From Microglena sp. YARC (taxonomy: Eukaryota; Chlorophyta; Chlorophyceae; Chlamydomonadales; Chlamydomonadaceae), in the NCBI GenBank assembly GCA_022414725.1, contig CM039462.1:48873265-48937264 (forward strand): a stretch of DNA of 64,000 bases, written 5' to 3'. The position numbers and the translations under genes are program-made. Positions 35,873-45,671 of this stretch are shown piece by piece. The notes below the pieces were generated by a model. That model saw only the letters and a program-made list of their open reading frames with translations, did no database searches and was not told the DNA's origin. Each line of letters begins with the position of its first letter. The stretch's first letter is position 1.

Positions 35873-36547
35873 ATGAAGTCGGCTATTGCAGGAAATATTC
35901 ATGACTTGGTATTGAAACGGGTCAAATATGCAGAACATAAATGGGATTGGAGTAACTTGAGCTTTAATGAAAGAATTACTTGGGATATAATACAAACGTA
36001 CCCATTCAAACCATGGGGTTGGAAGTATATCAGTACAAACCCAAACATAAATATAGACATTATACAAGATAACCCAGATAAACCATGGGATTGGAAGTAT
36101 ATCAGTGCAAACCCAAACATTAATTGGGACATTGTGAATACATACCCAGAAAAAAAATGGGATTGGTATTTCTTAAAGAAGCACTTAAATAACAACGAAT
36201 ACGAAGACGAACTGTTGTACATGCGGAGTTTAAGTGATAAGAACGTGGAAAACACATGGGATAATGTGCAATCAGACCCTGACAAAACATGGAACTGGAG
36301 TTCATTGAGCAGACACGAAAGTGTGACATGGGATATTGTACAAAACAACCAAGACAAACCATGGAACTGGCGGCAATTAAGCGCCAACAAAAACATGTTG
36401 CTTTCTGACACTGACATTTACAATATAATAAGAAGACATACAGCATCGCGATCTATCCAAAGGACTTGGAAACATGTCAATACAGATCCACAACACCCAA
36501 TATGTAAAAGGAGACTATTTTATGAATATACGAATATGGTTTCATGA
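35873..36547 (+). CDS. W-D-W repeat protein of giant-virus type (about 224 aa)
   Basis: The start chosen is the ATG of MKSAIAGNIHD (35873), followed by the first repeat; the frame is also open upstream. The protein is built of roughly 23-25 residue units with the pattern W-x-W-x-x-(L/I)-S-x-N-x-x-(I/V)-x-W-D-I-(I/V)-x-x-x-P-x-K-P, for example KPWDWKYISANPNINWDIV. At least seven units are visible, the middle one degenerate. Such tryptophan-rich tandem repeats are common in giant DNA viruses (for example mimivirus relatives) and rare elsewhere; their function is not established. Base composition is more AT-rich than the neighbouring mobile element. The gene supports a viral origin for this part of the window. 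Confidence 0.8.
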   Translation: MKSAIAGNIHDLVLKRVKYAEHKWDWSNLSFNERITWDIIQTYPFKPWGWKYISTNPNINIDIIQDNPDKPWDWKYISANPNINWDIVNTYPEKKWDWYFLKKHLNNNEYEDELLYMRSLSDKNVENTWDNVQSDPDKTWNWSSLSRHESVTWDIVQNNQDKPWNWRQLSANKNMLLSDTDIYNIIRRHTASRSIQRTWKHVNTDPQHPICKRRLFYEYTNMVS

Positions 36548-36627
36548 ATTATATTTGACGAAACCATATAGTTTTCCAGATATCCCGATTTTTTCTCGTA
36601 TCAAAAGAAAAAAATATTTAATAACAA

Positions 36628-37181
36628 CTACATGCGGCGGGCAGATCTACTGGAGGGCCATGAGCTAAGCTCAAGGGCCAGTTGGTCGATCTTACCTTGC
36701 TTTGTGGCGAGGTACGCCTCACGCTGTGAGGGGGTCTGTTTCATGCAAGACATGTGCGAGCACTTGCCCGTGGTGAATGAGGGGCCACCTGTGGTGGTGC
36801 TATATAGCACCTGTTGCCTGCTGCATGGGTTGACGTGACTGGTGACGGCAGTGCATGTTAGGGCGGGGGAGTACCCCACGATGGTAAATGCACCTACAAT
36901 GGTGCCAACAAGAAGCTCGTTCTTCAGCGGGCCCCTCCTGGTACCAACACGACCGGGGGCCAAGGAGGAGGAGGGAGAACCCGTGGAGAACGCGAAACCG
37001 GAAGTGGCGGTACCACTAGACGGGGTAGCAGCAGGAGCAGCAGTAAATACTGTAGTTGAAGCAGCAGGGGTAGCAGCATGGACAGCAGGTACAGTAGGGA
37101 CTCCACGGCGGGAGCGCTTGTTACCAATGGAACCGGAACCGGAACCTGAACCCTCCTCCGACAAGGAGGAAGAGCATCAGT

Positions 37182-37215
<34 letters not shown>

Positions 37216-37514
37216 AAAGCTCCGGCAGCAGCAGCAGCAGCTACAATAGGGAGAAGCATGTCCTGTAGAGGCTTCTTCTTCCCGCCGCTGGTGGGGGGGC
37301 ATGAGGTAAACTTCTGGTACGCAATCTTCATTGCGTCGACAGAGTCTGTGAGGCACTCCGGAACGTTGGTCAATGAGATTATCGTATTGCAGACGCCCAC
37401 CAATTCGGTGAGGAGTAAGTTGCTGTTAACCTTCGTTTTGTCATTCACCTGGACCACTTTGGAGATACCAGAGATATCAACGAAAGCAGTGATCTGGGCA
37501 GTAGTAGTAGACAT
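36628..37514 (-). pseudogene. Unrecognised low-complexity protein with poly-Ala tract and frameshift
   Basis: The N-terminal frame begins MSTTTAQITAFVDISG at 37514 and is protein-like up to an alanine-rich tract (about residues 90-115) encoded by GCA/GCT repeats at about 37182-37245. Beyond it the plausible frame changes to one reading SEEGSGSGSGSIGNKRSRRG, continues Ser/Thr/Pro-rich, and ends with a KCSHMSCMKQTPSQREAYL stretch at 36628. A one-base shift in or after the trinucleotide tract would join them into about 290 aa. KRSRRG could be a nuclear localisation signal. No family recognised. Confidence 0.5.
37182..37211. repeat. CAG/CTG trinucleotide repeat
   Basis: About ten uninterrupted AGC units, with a second shorter block at about 37226-37240. 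They encode poly-Ala on the minus strand. Confidence 0.9.
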
Positions 37515-37581
37515 AGCGACTGGAAAGATTTAAGTATTCCGTTGACTGTAAAATAATGTAACGGAAACACGGTAATTAATT

Positions 37582-37812
37582 TCATTGATCTCGTTCTACA
37601 AGGGCATCCTGCGCTTTGGTGAGGATCACAGTCGCCTCGTCCAGCATGAACTCGATGTATTTATCGTAGGAAGAAATTCGTCTCGATCCCGCGTACTCAG
37701 GATATCCATTCTCGACCGCATGCCGCATTGGCGTTCTCACACGCATTTGAACCCTAAACCCGTGCGTGGGTTTAGAATGCCCAAACGGAGTATAAATTAT
37801 GGGAACATCCAT
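37582..37812 (-). CDS. Small hypothetical protein (76 aa)
   Basis: The frame begins MDVPIIYTPFGHSKP and has a helical C-terminal half (KYIEFMLDEATVILTKAQDA). It has no recognised domain. It is divergent from the ankyrin gene, with about 50 bases between the two starts, so the two may share a promoter region. Mixed composition and absence of low complexity make a real gene more likely than chance. Confidence 0.5.
   Translation of the reverse strand: MDVPIIYTPFGHSKPTHGFRVQMRVRTPMRHAVENGYPEYAGSRRISSYDKYIEFMLDEATVILTKAQDALVERDQ
37791..37800 (+). promoter_or_regulatory. Candidate TATA box (TATAAATTAT) for the ankyrin gene
   Basis: Located 63-72 bases upstream of the ankyrin start codon at 37863. 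It overlaps the 5' end of the small minus-strand ORF. Confidence 0.4.
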
Positions 37813-37862
37813 TTCAACACATAATTTTTTCTCAATCCATCATCATCATCGCAAAATACGAG

Positions 37863-39134
37863 ATGGGTTGTGATGCCGGCAGTATGGACGCGCTCCAGAT
37901 GGAACTAGTGGTTTTGATCATGCGCAGAGTAGGTAGTTGGAAGAAGGACGGGTGCTGGATGCACGCAGGATTCATCAGTCAATCCATGCGTACTGCTTTC
38001 GCTGTTGACGCTGCATGTGAAGCACAGGCGCTCGTCAACATATGTGATCATCTCAATCAGAACCCAATGAGGATAGCGTGTAAGGCTGGGCGAACCGAAG
38101 TCGTCAGAATATTATTGCTAAAAGATCACAACGACATCCGGGCATTGGAGTACGCCGCGGAGGGAGGCCATGTGGATCTCTGCAAGCTTCTTATGGATCC
38201 GGAGTTTGCAGGCGAGGAGAACTGCGCCAAGGCAGATACCAATAATAGCCAGGCACTAAGGTACGCCGCTATTGAAGGACATGTGGATGTCTGCAAGGTT
38301 CTGATGGATCCGGAGGTCGCGGGCGAGGAGCACCGAGCCAAAGCAGATGACAACGAAAGCCAGGCACTGAGGTTAGCCGCTCGGGGAGGCCATCTGGATG
38401 TCTGCAAGGTTCTGATGGATCCTTTGTTCGCGGGAGAGGAGCACCATGCCAAAGCTGATGCAGACTTAAGCTGGGCACTGACTAACGCCGCTATGGAAGG
38501 ACATGTGGATGTCTGCAAGGTTCTGATGGATCCTGAGGTCGCGGGCGAGGAGCACCGGGCCAAAGCAGATAACAACGACAGTCGTGCACTGAGGGGCGCC
38601 GCTGAGGAAGGACATGTGGATGTCTGCAAGGTTCTGATGAATCCTGAGTTAGCGGGCGATGAGCACCGTGCCAAAGCTGATACCAATAACAGCCAGGTCC
38701 TGAGGTTAGCCTCTGAGGAAGGACATGTGGATGTCTGCAAGGTTCTGATGGATCCTGAGGTCGCGGGAGAGGAGCACCCTGCCAAGGCAGATGACAACAA
38801 CAGTGAGGCACTGTGTGTCGCCGCTACGAGAGGCCATCTCGATATCTGCAAGGTTCTTATGGATCCTTTGTTCGCGGGAGAGGAGCACCGGGCCAAGGCA
38901 GATAACGACAACAGCGAGGCACTGAGGTTAGCCGCTGATGGAGGCTATCTCGATGTCTGCAAGGTTCTGATGAATCCTGAGTTCGCAGGCGAGGAGCACC
39001 GTGCCAAGGCAGATGACAACGAAAGCCAGGCACTGAAGGCAGCCGCTTTTGAAGGACACGTGGATATCTGCAAGGTTCTGATGAATCCTGAGTTCGCGGG
39101 CGAGGAGCACAGTGCAACGGAAGATGACGAGTAA
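37863..39134 (+). CDS. Ankyrin-repeat protein (423 aa)
   Basis: After an N-terminal region of about 75 residues without recognised domain (METL-type helix MELVVLIMRRV, then CEAQALVNICDHL) comes a degenerate ankyrin unit and nine tandem 37-residue units. The unit pattern is ALRLAAEEGHVDVCKVLMDP followed by an acidic linker such as AGEEHRAKADDN. The AA-x-x-GH-x-x-V-x-x-L(L/M) core is the ankyrin helix pair; the linker makes the unit four residues longer than the usual 33. Units are similar even at DNA level (111-bp period). Ankyrin proteins bind other proteins and are greatly expanded in giant viruses and protists. It ends 54 bp before the TTAA insertion site of the large element. Confidence 0.85.
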   Translation: MGCDAGSMDALQMELVVLIMRRVGSWKKDGCWMHAGFISQSMRTAFAVDAACEAQALVNICDHLNQNPMRIACKAGRTEVVRILLLKDHNDIRALEYAAEGGHVDLCKLLMDPEFAGEENCAKADTNNSQALRYAAIEGHVDVCKVLMDPEVAGEEHRAKADDNESQALRLAARGGHLDVCKVLMDPLFAGEEHHAKADADLSWALTNAAMEGHVDVCKVLMDPEVAGEEHRAKADNNDSRALRGAAEEGHVDVCKVLMNPELAGDEHRAKADTNNSQVLRLASEEGHVDVCKVLMDPEVAGEEHPAKADDNNSEALCVAATRGHLDICKVLMDPLFAGEEHRAKADNDNSEALRLAADGGYLDVCKVLMNPEFAGEEHRAKADDNESQALKAAAFEGHVDICKVLMNPEFAGEEHSATEDDE

Positions 39135-39188
39135 TTTTGTTGTAACCAAGATTTCTTATTGGTTGAGAAATATTGGGTTGGAGCTGAA

Positions 39189-39192
39189 TTAA
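39189..39192. repeat. TTAA target-site duplication, left copy
   Basis: TTAA directly precedes the left terminal repeat; the partner is at 58093-58096. Confidence 0.8.
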
Positions 39193-39219
39193 TGGGCGTT
39201 CCTGCTTCCCGGCCGATTT
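39193..39219 (+). repeat. Left terminal inverted repeat
   Basis: 27 bases, exact reverse complement of 58066-58092, rich in C/G and beginning TGGGCG. Confidence 0.9.
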
Positions 39220-39584
39220 CCATTCTTATGTTCACTTTTAAGGGGTATTCTGATTTTTTACAAGTTCAATCTTATGATTAAAAACATAAGATTTCGGTCA
39301 ATTTGTTCAAATTTTACGAAATATGCTCAATTCGAGCTCATAAGAATGGATATAGGGAATCTTATGAGCATGAAATTGCTCTATTGTGTAACAACTAAGA
39401 AACACCAATTTTACATCTTATGTTTTTTAATGTAAGGAAAATGTGTAAAACTGGCAGTTATTGACCGGAATATAGAATTTTGAATTCACGGCTTATGAAA
39501 ATAAACATAAGAGTGGTTTATGAATAATATCATTAAGGTGACTATGAAACGTCATTCTCCTCCTTCTCCCCCTTCTCACCCCCA
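39220..39584. repeat. Left subterminal region with CTTATG/CATAAG palindromes
   Basis: No gene. A palindrome CTTATG(8)CATAAG lies at 39271-39290, and further pairs of CTTATG and CATAAG occur at about 39330-39510. Similar palindromes occur inside the right end, so they may be binding sites for the mobilising protein. Confidence 0.6.
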
Positions 39585-40745
39585 CTACCCCCCTAAACCC
39601 TCCTCCACCTCCTCCTCTTCTCCATCAATGTCTACATTATCTCCATCCGACTGCACGGCCTCCGGTCTAGTGTTGTCCTCAATGGCTTTGCAAGCTAAGA
39701 GCACGCTTGTGTGGTACTTCTTTGGTATCTTCATGTTGCTCGTGGGTTGGCAACTGAATTGCACGGCATCAAGGGGGATGTTGCCTGTCCATGTAGCCTT
39801 GTGGTTCCTCCCAAGCTTAACGGTAATCGGCACAAGCTTTTGGTCCATCCACTCACTTGGCCACTCTGGGTAGTCGGTGTCGGTGTACACCAATGCCTCA
39901 CCTCTTTTAGAGTATAAAGGCATTAAGTACACACATTCTACCTCTCCAATGACAGTATCAGATTTGATCTCAACCACGTCCCATCCTCTCTCCCCGCTAG
40001 AGTCTTCCACGGAAACCTTGACCACTGCTACATGTCCCCAAAGCCAAATCTGTGTTGGGTCGTAGGAGGCTCTTGTATCTGGCTTGGTCCCTTGCGAAGA
40101 ATGTAAGTACAGCAGATCCGCAGTAGGTGGCCTTGCAAGTTCTGTTTCCATAGTGAGTATGTCCTTCAATCCCTTTGCCACCTCACTTTGTAGGATATCT
40201 GGCAAGTCAATGGACAAGTCATCCAAAGCTGCTATCAAGTTCTCGCCTAGGGATATCCGAGAAGCGTCCAATTGAGGAAATTCGGACAAGGCAGAAGGGA
40301 AGTCGACAAAATGTTTGTCTGCTGGGAATTCCCCCGTCTCAGCACCAGGTGGTAGTTTGGCCCAATACTCTTTCTCATTGTCAGAGAACTCCTTCCACCA
40401 TCTGTTGCTGTCCAACCAAATTCTGCGAATGTCAGCGGTAATACTTGCGGCGTACCCGGCTCCGTCGCCGGCTGAAGTTCCCGCAAGGTCATCAGCTGCC
40501 GGGCCAGGAATGTCATCTTGTCCGTCAAGGCCATACTCCCGGACAGCAAGGTCATCTGGTCCGGAAAGGTCATCAGCAATGTCCTCTGCTGCATCCTTCG
40601 GACTAATGACATCCAAGATACTCTTCCAGTGAACCTCGATGTTTTGGAGTTCTTGAATCCTAATCTTGGGGGCATCCTTGAATGGCACGGACTTGTTTAA
40701 TGGAAACCTTGATAGGACAAGAATGGGTTCGCTGTCCTTATCCAT
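39585..40745 (-). CDS. Acidic C-terminal module, probable continuation of the DUF7869-type protein (386 aa)
   Basis: The open frame begins MDKDSEPILVLSRFPLNK. It has an acidic middle (repeated D-D-L-A, D-D-I-P), a Trp-rich stretch (IWLWGHVAVVKVSVEDSSG) and an acidic Glu-rich C-terminus. It overlaps the last exon of the upstream gene by 49 bases in another frame. Either a one-base shift near 40750 or use of a later acceptor (AG at 40766-40767) would fuse the two. Composition and strand agree with a single larger protein. Alone its start at 40745 has no obvious promoter. Confidence 0.5.
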   Translation of the reverse strand: MDKDSEPILVLSRFPLNKSVPFKDAPKIRIQELQNIEVHWKSILDVISPKDAAEDIADDLSGPDDLAVREYGLDGQDDIPGPAADDLAGTSAGDGAGYAASITADIRRIWLDSNRWWKEFSDNEKEYWAKLPPGAETGEFPADKHFVDFPSALSEFPQLDASRISLGENLIAALDDLSIDLPDILQSEVAKGLKDILTMETELARPPTADLLYLHSSQGTKPDTRASYDPTQIWLWGHVAVVKVSVEDSSGERGWDVVEIKSDTVIGEVECVYLMPLYSKRGEALVYTDTDYPEWPSEWMDQKLVPITVKLGRNHKATWTGNIPLDAVQFSCQPTSNMKIPKKYHTSVLLACKAIEDNTRPEAVQSDGDNVDIDGEEEEVEEGLGG

Positions 40746-42603
40746 TGCCCTCTCCAGTGTCCCGACTCATCATACTCCTTGAAATAGACCCCTGCAGTTG
40801 TTGTTGTGAAAACAAGTAATAAGTATTGTTCATGCTCCCCTACGCATAGGGGAGGATATTGTATTAAAATAAAGGACAAAGCATTCAAATTGGACAACTC
40901 ACCAGCTTGCCTATTGGCCTGTCTCGTGATCTTGAATGCGTGTAAACGTCGATTGACTCCATTGACCAGGCTCGTGCCGTGACCGTACATTTGGTACACG
41001 TTGTCTTTCAGGACAGCAGAGAAGTCCCCAATTGACGTCACAACTTCCTGCTTAGTGTAGTCGCCCATAGATTGGAAAACGCCACCAACCTCGGTAATCA
41101 GATGGTCCAAGGTGAACACGTCCTTGTTCTTCAAAGCCTGCGAGATGACCGAGTACTTCTGGTCGAGATTGCTGTGGGTGTGTCCGGGAGGAAGAAAGTG
41201 GACGTACACTTGCTCGAACCAGCCAAGCTCCACCAATAGCGACAAATATGCGAACATGAATGCGTTCTTGTTGTCCTTTGCTGCGTTGTCCATCTGCAAG
41301 AAGCAATACCGTGGAAGCCGCCCTTCCCGTTCCAGGACTTGGTTGAAGAAATGTTGGAGGCATGATATAGTCAAGTTGATGGACTGCGAGTAGAAGGGAT
41401 AAGCCCAATACCCAACAAATCCCCTACCTTTGGAAAACAATCCTGTGTATGCATAGAAGTAAAGAAGTCACAATATAATTTTATACAAATGGTTTCAACT
41501 TATATTGAATCAGTTATGTGTTACGGTACGCAATGTTGATGCATGCTGATTGTCTGATTACAAGTCAAGTACCATTTGTGACCTCCATGCTCTCCCATGC
41601 ATTGGGATTGAGGATGCATGCACCCCTTTGTTCTTACTCACCCATGATGCGCGTCTTCAAAACTTCACCTCCAGCGGTCTTCTTCGTATGTGAGAAGTGT
41701 CGTGCCTGTGGAATGTTTGTCTTCTTGTTGTCCATGGCATCAATGGAGACGTGCAAGAATAGGTCTGGGAAAGTTTCAGAAAGTTTCTCGCGGATGTCAT
41801 ATCGTCTCCTACCAATTGAAATCTGTAGACGGTGCATTGCCTGGTCAAGACGAAGTGCCTCAACTGCCGGTTGAAAAGAAGTGGTGAGTAGTTTGGCTCT
41901 GTACTTGACGCAGTCGTCACACTTGGCAAATGGCTGCCAATGCTTTATCTTTACGTGCCACCAATGTTGTCGCCACAGTTTGCGCAAACTGCTGGATAGG
42001 GTCGTAGGCGAAATCATTGACTTCTTCTTGAGGTCGCTGATGACAGCTTGCTTGCTTTGAAATATGCCGTAATGCAAGAAAATCAAAGGGCGTGATATCT
42101 TCAATTTTTTCCTCCCGGTCGACCCTTTTGCAAAACAAGTCTGGTGCGGCATTGACTCCCCGAACTCCGCCACAAGGGATGTCATTGCAGCATTGAACGC
42201 ATCCGTCATCTTTGCCATGGGTATTGTCATACGCCTTCCCACCACGGCTGCTTCAAACCTGTATTGCGTGTGTGTGCGTCAGGAGGGTGGGGGGGGAGGG
42301 GGGGGTCTATTGTAACATTTTATATTTGTGTGTATGTGTGGGGTTGGGGGTAGTGTGTGTTGTAGGATGTAGTGGGGTTGGGGGTGGGGTTTATGGTGGG
42401 TGATTTTTTTTAGTGTGTGAGTGTGTGTGTGTGTGTGTGTGGTGTGTGTGTGCCGTTTGGGGGGGGGGGGGGGGGGGGGGGGGGGGAGTGTGTGTGTGTG
42501 GGGGGTGAGGGGGGGTGGGGGTGGGGGGGAATGCTCCCCCACGCGTAGGGGAGGACTTTGATTGCACTTTGTCGTTTTAATGCAAGCAGTGGGTTGGGGA
42601 TGG

Positions 42604-42634
<31 letters not shown>

Positions 42635-43265
42635 CTCCCCTTCGCGTACGGGAGGACATTGCGTGCACTAGGCCACATACTGTAAATTGTAACTTACGGT
42701 TTGACGTTTTTTACTTGATCTTGTACAGCCTTCCACGCTCGTGTCCCCAGAGCGGAGCTTCTCATGTAGAACTCTTTGCAAACATCGTAGCCATGAATCC
42801 TGCACTCGCGCACACCCATTATTGGATTGTTAAGTTCAAATACCATTTAGTTCACCGACAGCAACGGAGAAAAATAATTGTCAAGTACCTAGTTGACACC
42901 GTCCTTAGAGACGTTTGCATGTCTGGCTGGCTCGCCATTGCACCTAATTCAATGTAGCACCGTTGTTGCCTCCCTGTTGGATTGAGCTGGATAAAGTCTG
43001 CTCGTCGTTTCTTAACAATGTCTCCAGGGACTGTGGTGTAACATTTGTTGATGCACTTGCAACGGATACCATGACCGACTTCGTCTTCGTCTTCCTCGAC
43101 TGTCTCGTCATCTACTTCGCTGTCTACCCTGGCTGTGTCGAATGCAAGTTGTCGTTCGACTACAGGCGATATTGAACTGGATAGAAAAGTCGATAACGAC
43201 TGACCGATCGACATCAAGTTTGCAAGTAGTCCCCATCCTGTTCCTGGGGATGGTGTAGAGTCCAT
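40697..43265 (-). CDS. DUF7869-type transposase-like protein, five exons (576 aa as modelled)
   Basis: Exons are 43265-42889, 42799-42698, 42258-41642, 41442-40903 and 40791-40697. All introns are GT-AG and the spliced length is exactly divisible by three. The N-terminus has a Cys-rich stretch (CKCINKCY). Exon 2 carries YDVCKEFYMRSSAL, a motif typical of this family. Exon 3 has HVSIDAMDNKKTNIP, and exon 4 has QMDNAAKDNKN and LPPGHTHSNLDQ. These three Asp-containing motifs recall an RNase H-fold D/D/D catalytic core; that reading is inference. The model ends at a stop where a second long frame (39585-40745) takes over. It is the only mobilisation candidate in the TTAA element. Confidence 0.7.
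40829..40851. repeat. Intronic hairpin CTCCCCTACGCATAGGGGAG
   Basis: Near-perfect palindrome inside the 111-bp intron 40902-40792 of the DUF7869-type gene. Same stem as hairpins in the other introns of the element. Confidence 0.8.
42259..42697 (-). repeat. 439-bp intron with poly-G runs and two CTCCC/GGGAG hairpins
   Basis: Intron between exons 2 and 3 of the DUF7869-type gene. On the plus strand it contains GT dinucleotide repeats, G runs at 42459-42486 (28) and 42609-42634 (26), and hairpins at about 42534-42555 and 42635-42656. On the gene's sense strand these are C runs preceding or following hairpins, as in the arrays at 49.5 and 52-53 kb. Confidence 0.8.
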
Positions 43266-43275
43266 TATACCCGCG

Positions 43276-43748
43276 CAGGCGATTAAATTTATCGGGAGAG
43301 TGACTGTAAGCAAAACATGCATGTATAGACTCGATGCTCGCGGAGGTACTACTATGGATGCATCAGGGACCGTACCGCAGCAATCCAGGAACGGTACATA
43401 TCAACTGCTGACATGCAGCCACCAATATTTAGAACCATGCCTAAGGAAAGCGATGAAATTAATTCTCATCGCAGGCCAATTCACCCATTCTTATCTCAGG
43501 CCCCTCCTTCTAATAGAAACACGCGATTTAACCATCTAACCCGCAACATTCACCAGCAGGGAGCAACACACCGTAGAACCGTCACCCTCCCTGGACCTAA
43601 TAGGGGAGTACCATCGCAACAACAGCTAGCTGGGGGCACAGCGCAGCAGCAGGAGCAGCATCGCGCGGTTCAACCCAGGCCGGGGCGACAGGCGCAGGAG
43701 CTTACTAGAATTCGCGTAGTGCCACAGAGGCAGCCTGTGCGCACAGAA
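43276..43748 (+). other. Possible Gln/Pro-rich reading frame running into an internal TIR copy
   Basis: An open plus-strand frame (43413-43829) encodes a Pro/Gln/Arg-rich peptide and runs straight through the internal terminal-repeat copy at 43749, so its 3' part is not native. It may be a truncated exon or chance. No domain recognised. Confidence 0.3.
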
Positions 43749-43775
43749 TGGGCGTTCCTGCTTCCGAACGGATTT
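43749..43775 (+). repeat. Internal solitary copy of the element TIR (left-type)
   Basis: The first 17 bases match the outer TIR exactly and the last ten are partly diverged. It is followed by CTTAC...GTAAG palindromes at 43792-43811 and 43866-43885, the same layout as a true end. No TTAA precedes it. Confidence 0.75.
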
Positions 43776-44431
43776 TTTATTTTACTGAAATCTTACGATA
43801 AATATTGTAAGATCGTTTTCGCAAATTAATTGATTTTGCTTTTTTGGTGGCTTTTACGAAAATATCTTACAATTTATTTTGTAAGATTGCTTTGTTGTAT
43901 TCCTGAGAAAGAGACTATTCCCTTCAATTTCAATTGTAACATTGATTTGCTCGTTTGGAGAGAGAGAAAGTATTGGAATACAAAATCAATTGTAGAGGAC
44001 AGTCAAGAGGAAGGTGAAAGCTGTTTACAAAGTCTTGAACGCATTGCTCATAATTATTTATCTCACAACTCACAACTCAACAGTTCAAAATTACAACTTA
44101 GTACTTACGACTCCGAAATCTGTATTTATGTGTACCTCATAATTTATAACTCACAACTCAGAACTTATATGTACCTTATACAAGTCAGAACTAATAACTC
44201 CTAACTCAGGACTTATTATTCATAATTTCATACCTCATAAGCTCATTATGTACATAACACAAATTTAAATCCTGAAATCTGCAACCTGCCATCCTAGAAT
44301 CCTGAAATCACTCAAAATGTGTGTTGGATGGTGCAAACAAGTACACTCGTGAAACTTGTGCACAATGCTAATGTTGAACTGCTGCCAACAAGTCCCATTG
44401 GTGCTAACTTTCTGCACTTAGTGCTGGCAGA
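43776..44431. repeat. Subterminal repeats inside the internal TIR copy
   Basis: No gene. Holds two CTTAC...GTAAG palindromes and, at about 44040-44240, repeated ATAACTCACAACTCA-like units. A reverse-complementary set (GAGTTATGAGGTTATG) occurs at 57600-57810 inside the right end, so the two ends mirror each other. Confidence 0.6.
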
Positions 44432-45461
44432 TCATGTGCTAACTGACTCGTCTTGCTCTGGGAACAAGTTGGCACGCAACCCAACGAGGGCTAAATCTAA
44501 CTTCTTGGTCCTCATCAGCCCTTTTACTGTTCCTGCACTGATGCAGCTTTCCAGAACCTTCTCCTTGCAGGCCTCGAACTCGTCCTCAGGCAATCTGCGG
44601 CTTTCTTCTCGCGATATGTCTGGAGACACGTCTCTAGCTTTTGCATCATTTCCTCACTGGGCTCAGCAGGGTTGTCGCGAAACTCTGCGTCAATGTCTTC
44701 CTGAACCAGTACCGCCGTCCTCACCCTTGTTTCATCATCTGCATCAGTACAGGCTTCGAGACGTGATAGAATAGCCTGCTCCGTTTTTGCAAACATGTTC
44801 AAACGCCATGCAGCAGCCCCAAGCTTCTGAGTGATACAGTCCAAGCCAATGGCGTTCCTCCTCTCTAGCAAAGCCGCTAGCATGCCCGAGGCATCGCCAG
44901 CTTGCATGCACATCACATAGTTGCCAACGGAGCTAAGCTCCCGCACAAAGTGACGGAATTCGGCGACACTTCTCCTGCGGTATCCAACTTGTTTGGGACT
45001 CATCGAGCAGCCGCTAATGTCGGGGCGTCCAATGGCACTTTTCTGTGCGTCAATAGGCGGTAGGAAGACCGTGATGGCAGCGGCAAGACCAGAAGAAGAA
45101 AATGGAAGCTTTCGAGGACGGGCCCGCTTGTCCCGCACCTTGATGCAAGATCCCAGAGATGGCGATGCTGGTGGAATGTGTCTTGAAGTCTGGCCCCATG
45201 CGTGTAATGTGGGTAAGGCGAATGTCAGCCACGCCAGCTTCTCTGAAAGCCACAAGGAACCTGCTGCCTTCCTCTTGGTTGGTGTACACGACCACATGGC
45301 ACACTGAGGCAAACTTCCGATTCTGGCCTGCTAAGTTCCGCAGCATGTCGATCACATCAGTCGAACTCCAAGAGTCTTCATCGACGAGCCACAACGGTCC
45401 CTTTTCATCGCCAGTGAGACAGGGGTCGATGATCACCAAGTCGATCAGTTTTGCCAGGCAC

Positions 45462-45671
45462 CTGCAAGAGTAAACGAAATATGTACAAGTCAGTTAGATT
45501 ATGGGTTGGAAGACAAGTTGAACAACGTGATGCTCCCGACTGTGATCGGAAGGATTATGTGTAATGGATTTTGAAGTGGTGAAAAGACATGCTTAACACA
45601 TCATCCTCCCGATTATGATCGGGAGCGTCAACTATTCAACTTGTAGTCTATCATTTTAAACATCTACGCAC
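45462..45671 (-). repeat. Intron with two CTCCCGA...TCGGGAG-type hairpins
   Basis: A 210-bp intron at the position matching the plus paralog's intron 56168-56384. Hairpins lie at about 45532-45552 and 45605-45626 with loop type GAYTRTGATC. Confidence 0.75.

Noticed and set aside
35899..36417. A 172-codon minus-strand frame opposite the W-D-W gene
   Set aside because: It is the complement of a tandem repeat; the plus-strand reading has the recognisable repeat motif.
38126..38911. A 261-codon minus-strand frame opposite the ankyrin repeats
   Set aside because: It is a shadow frame created by the 111-bp period.
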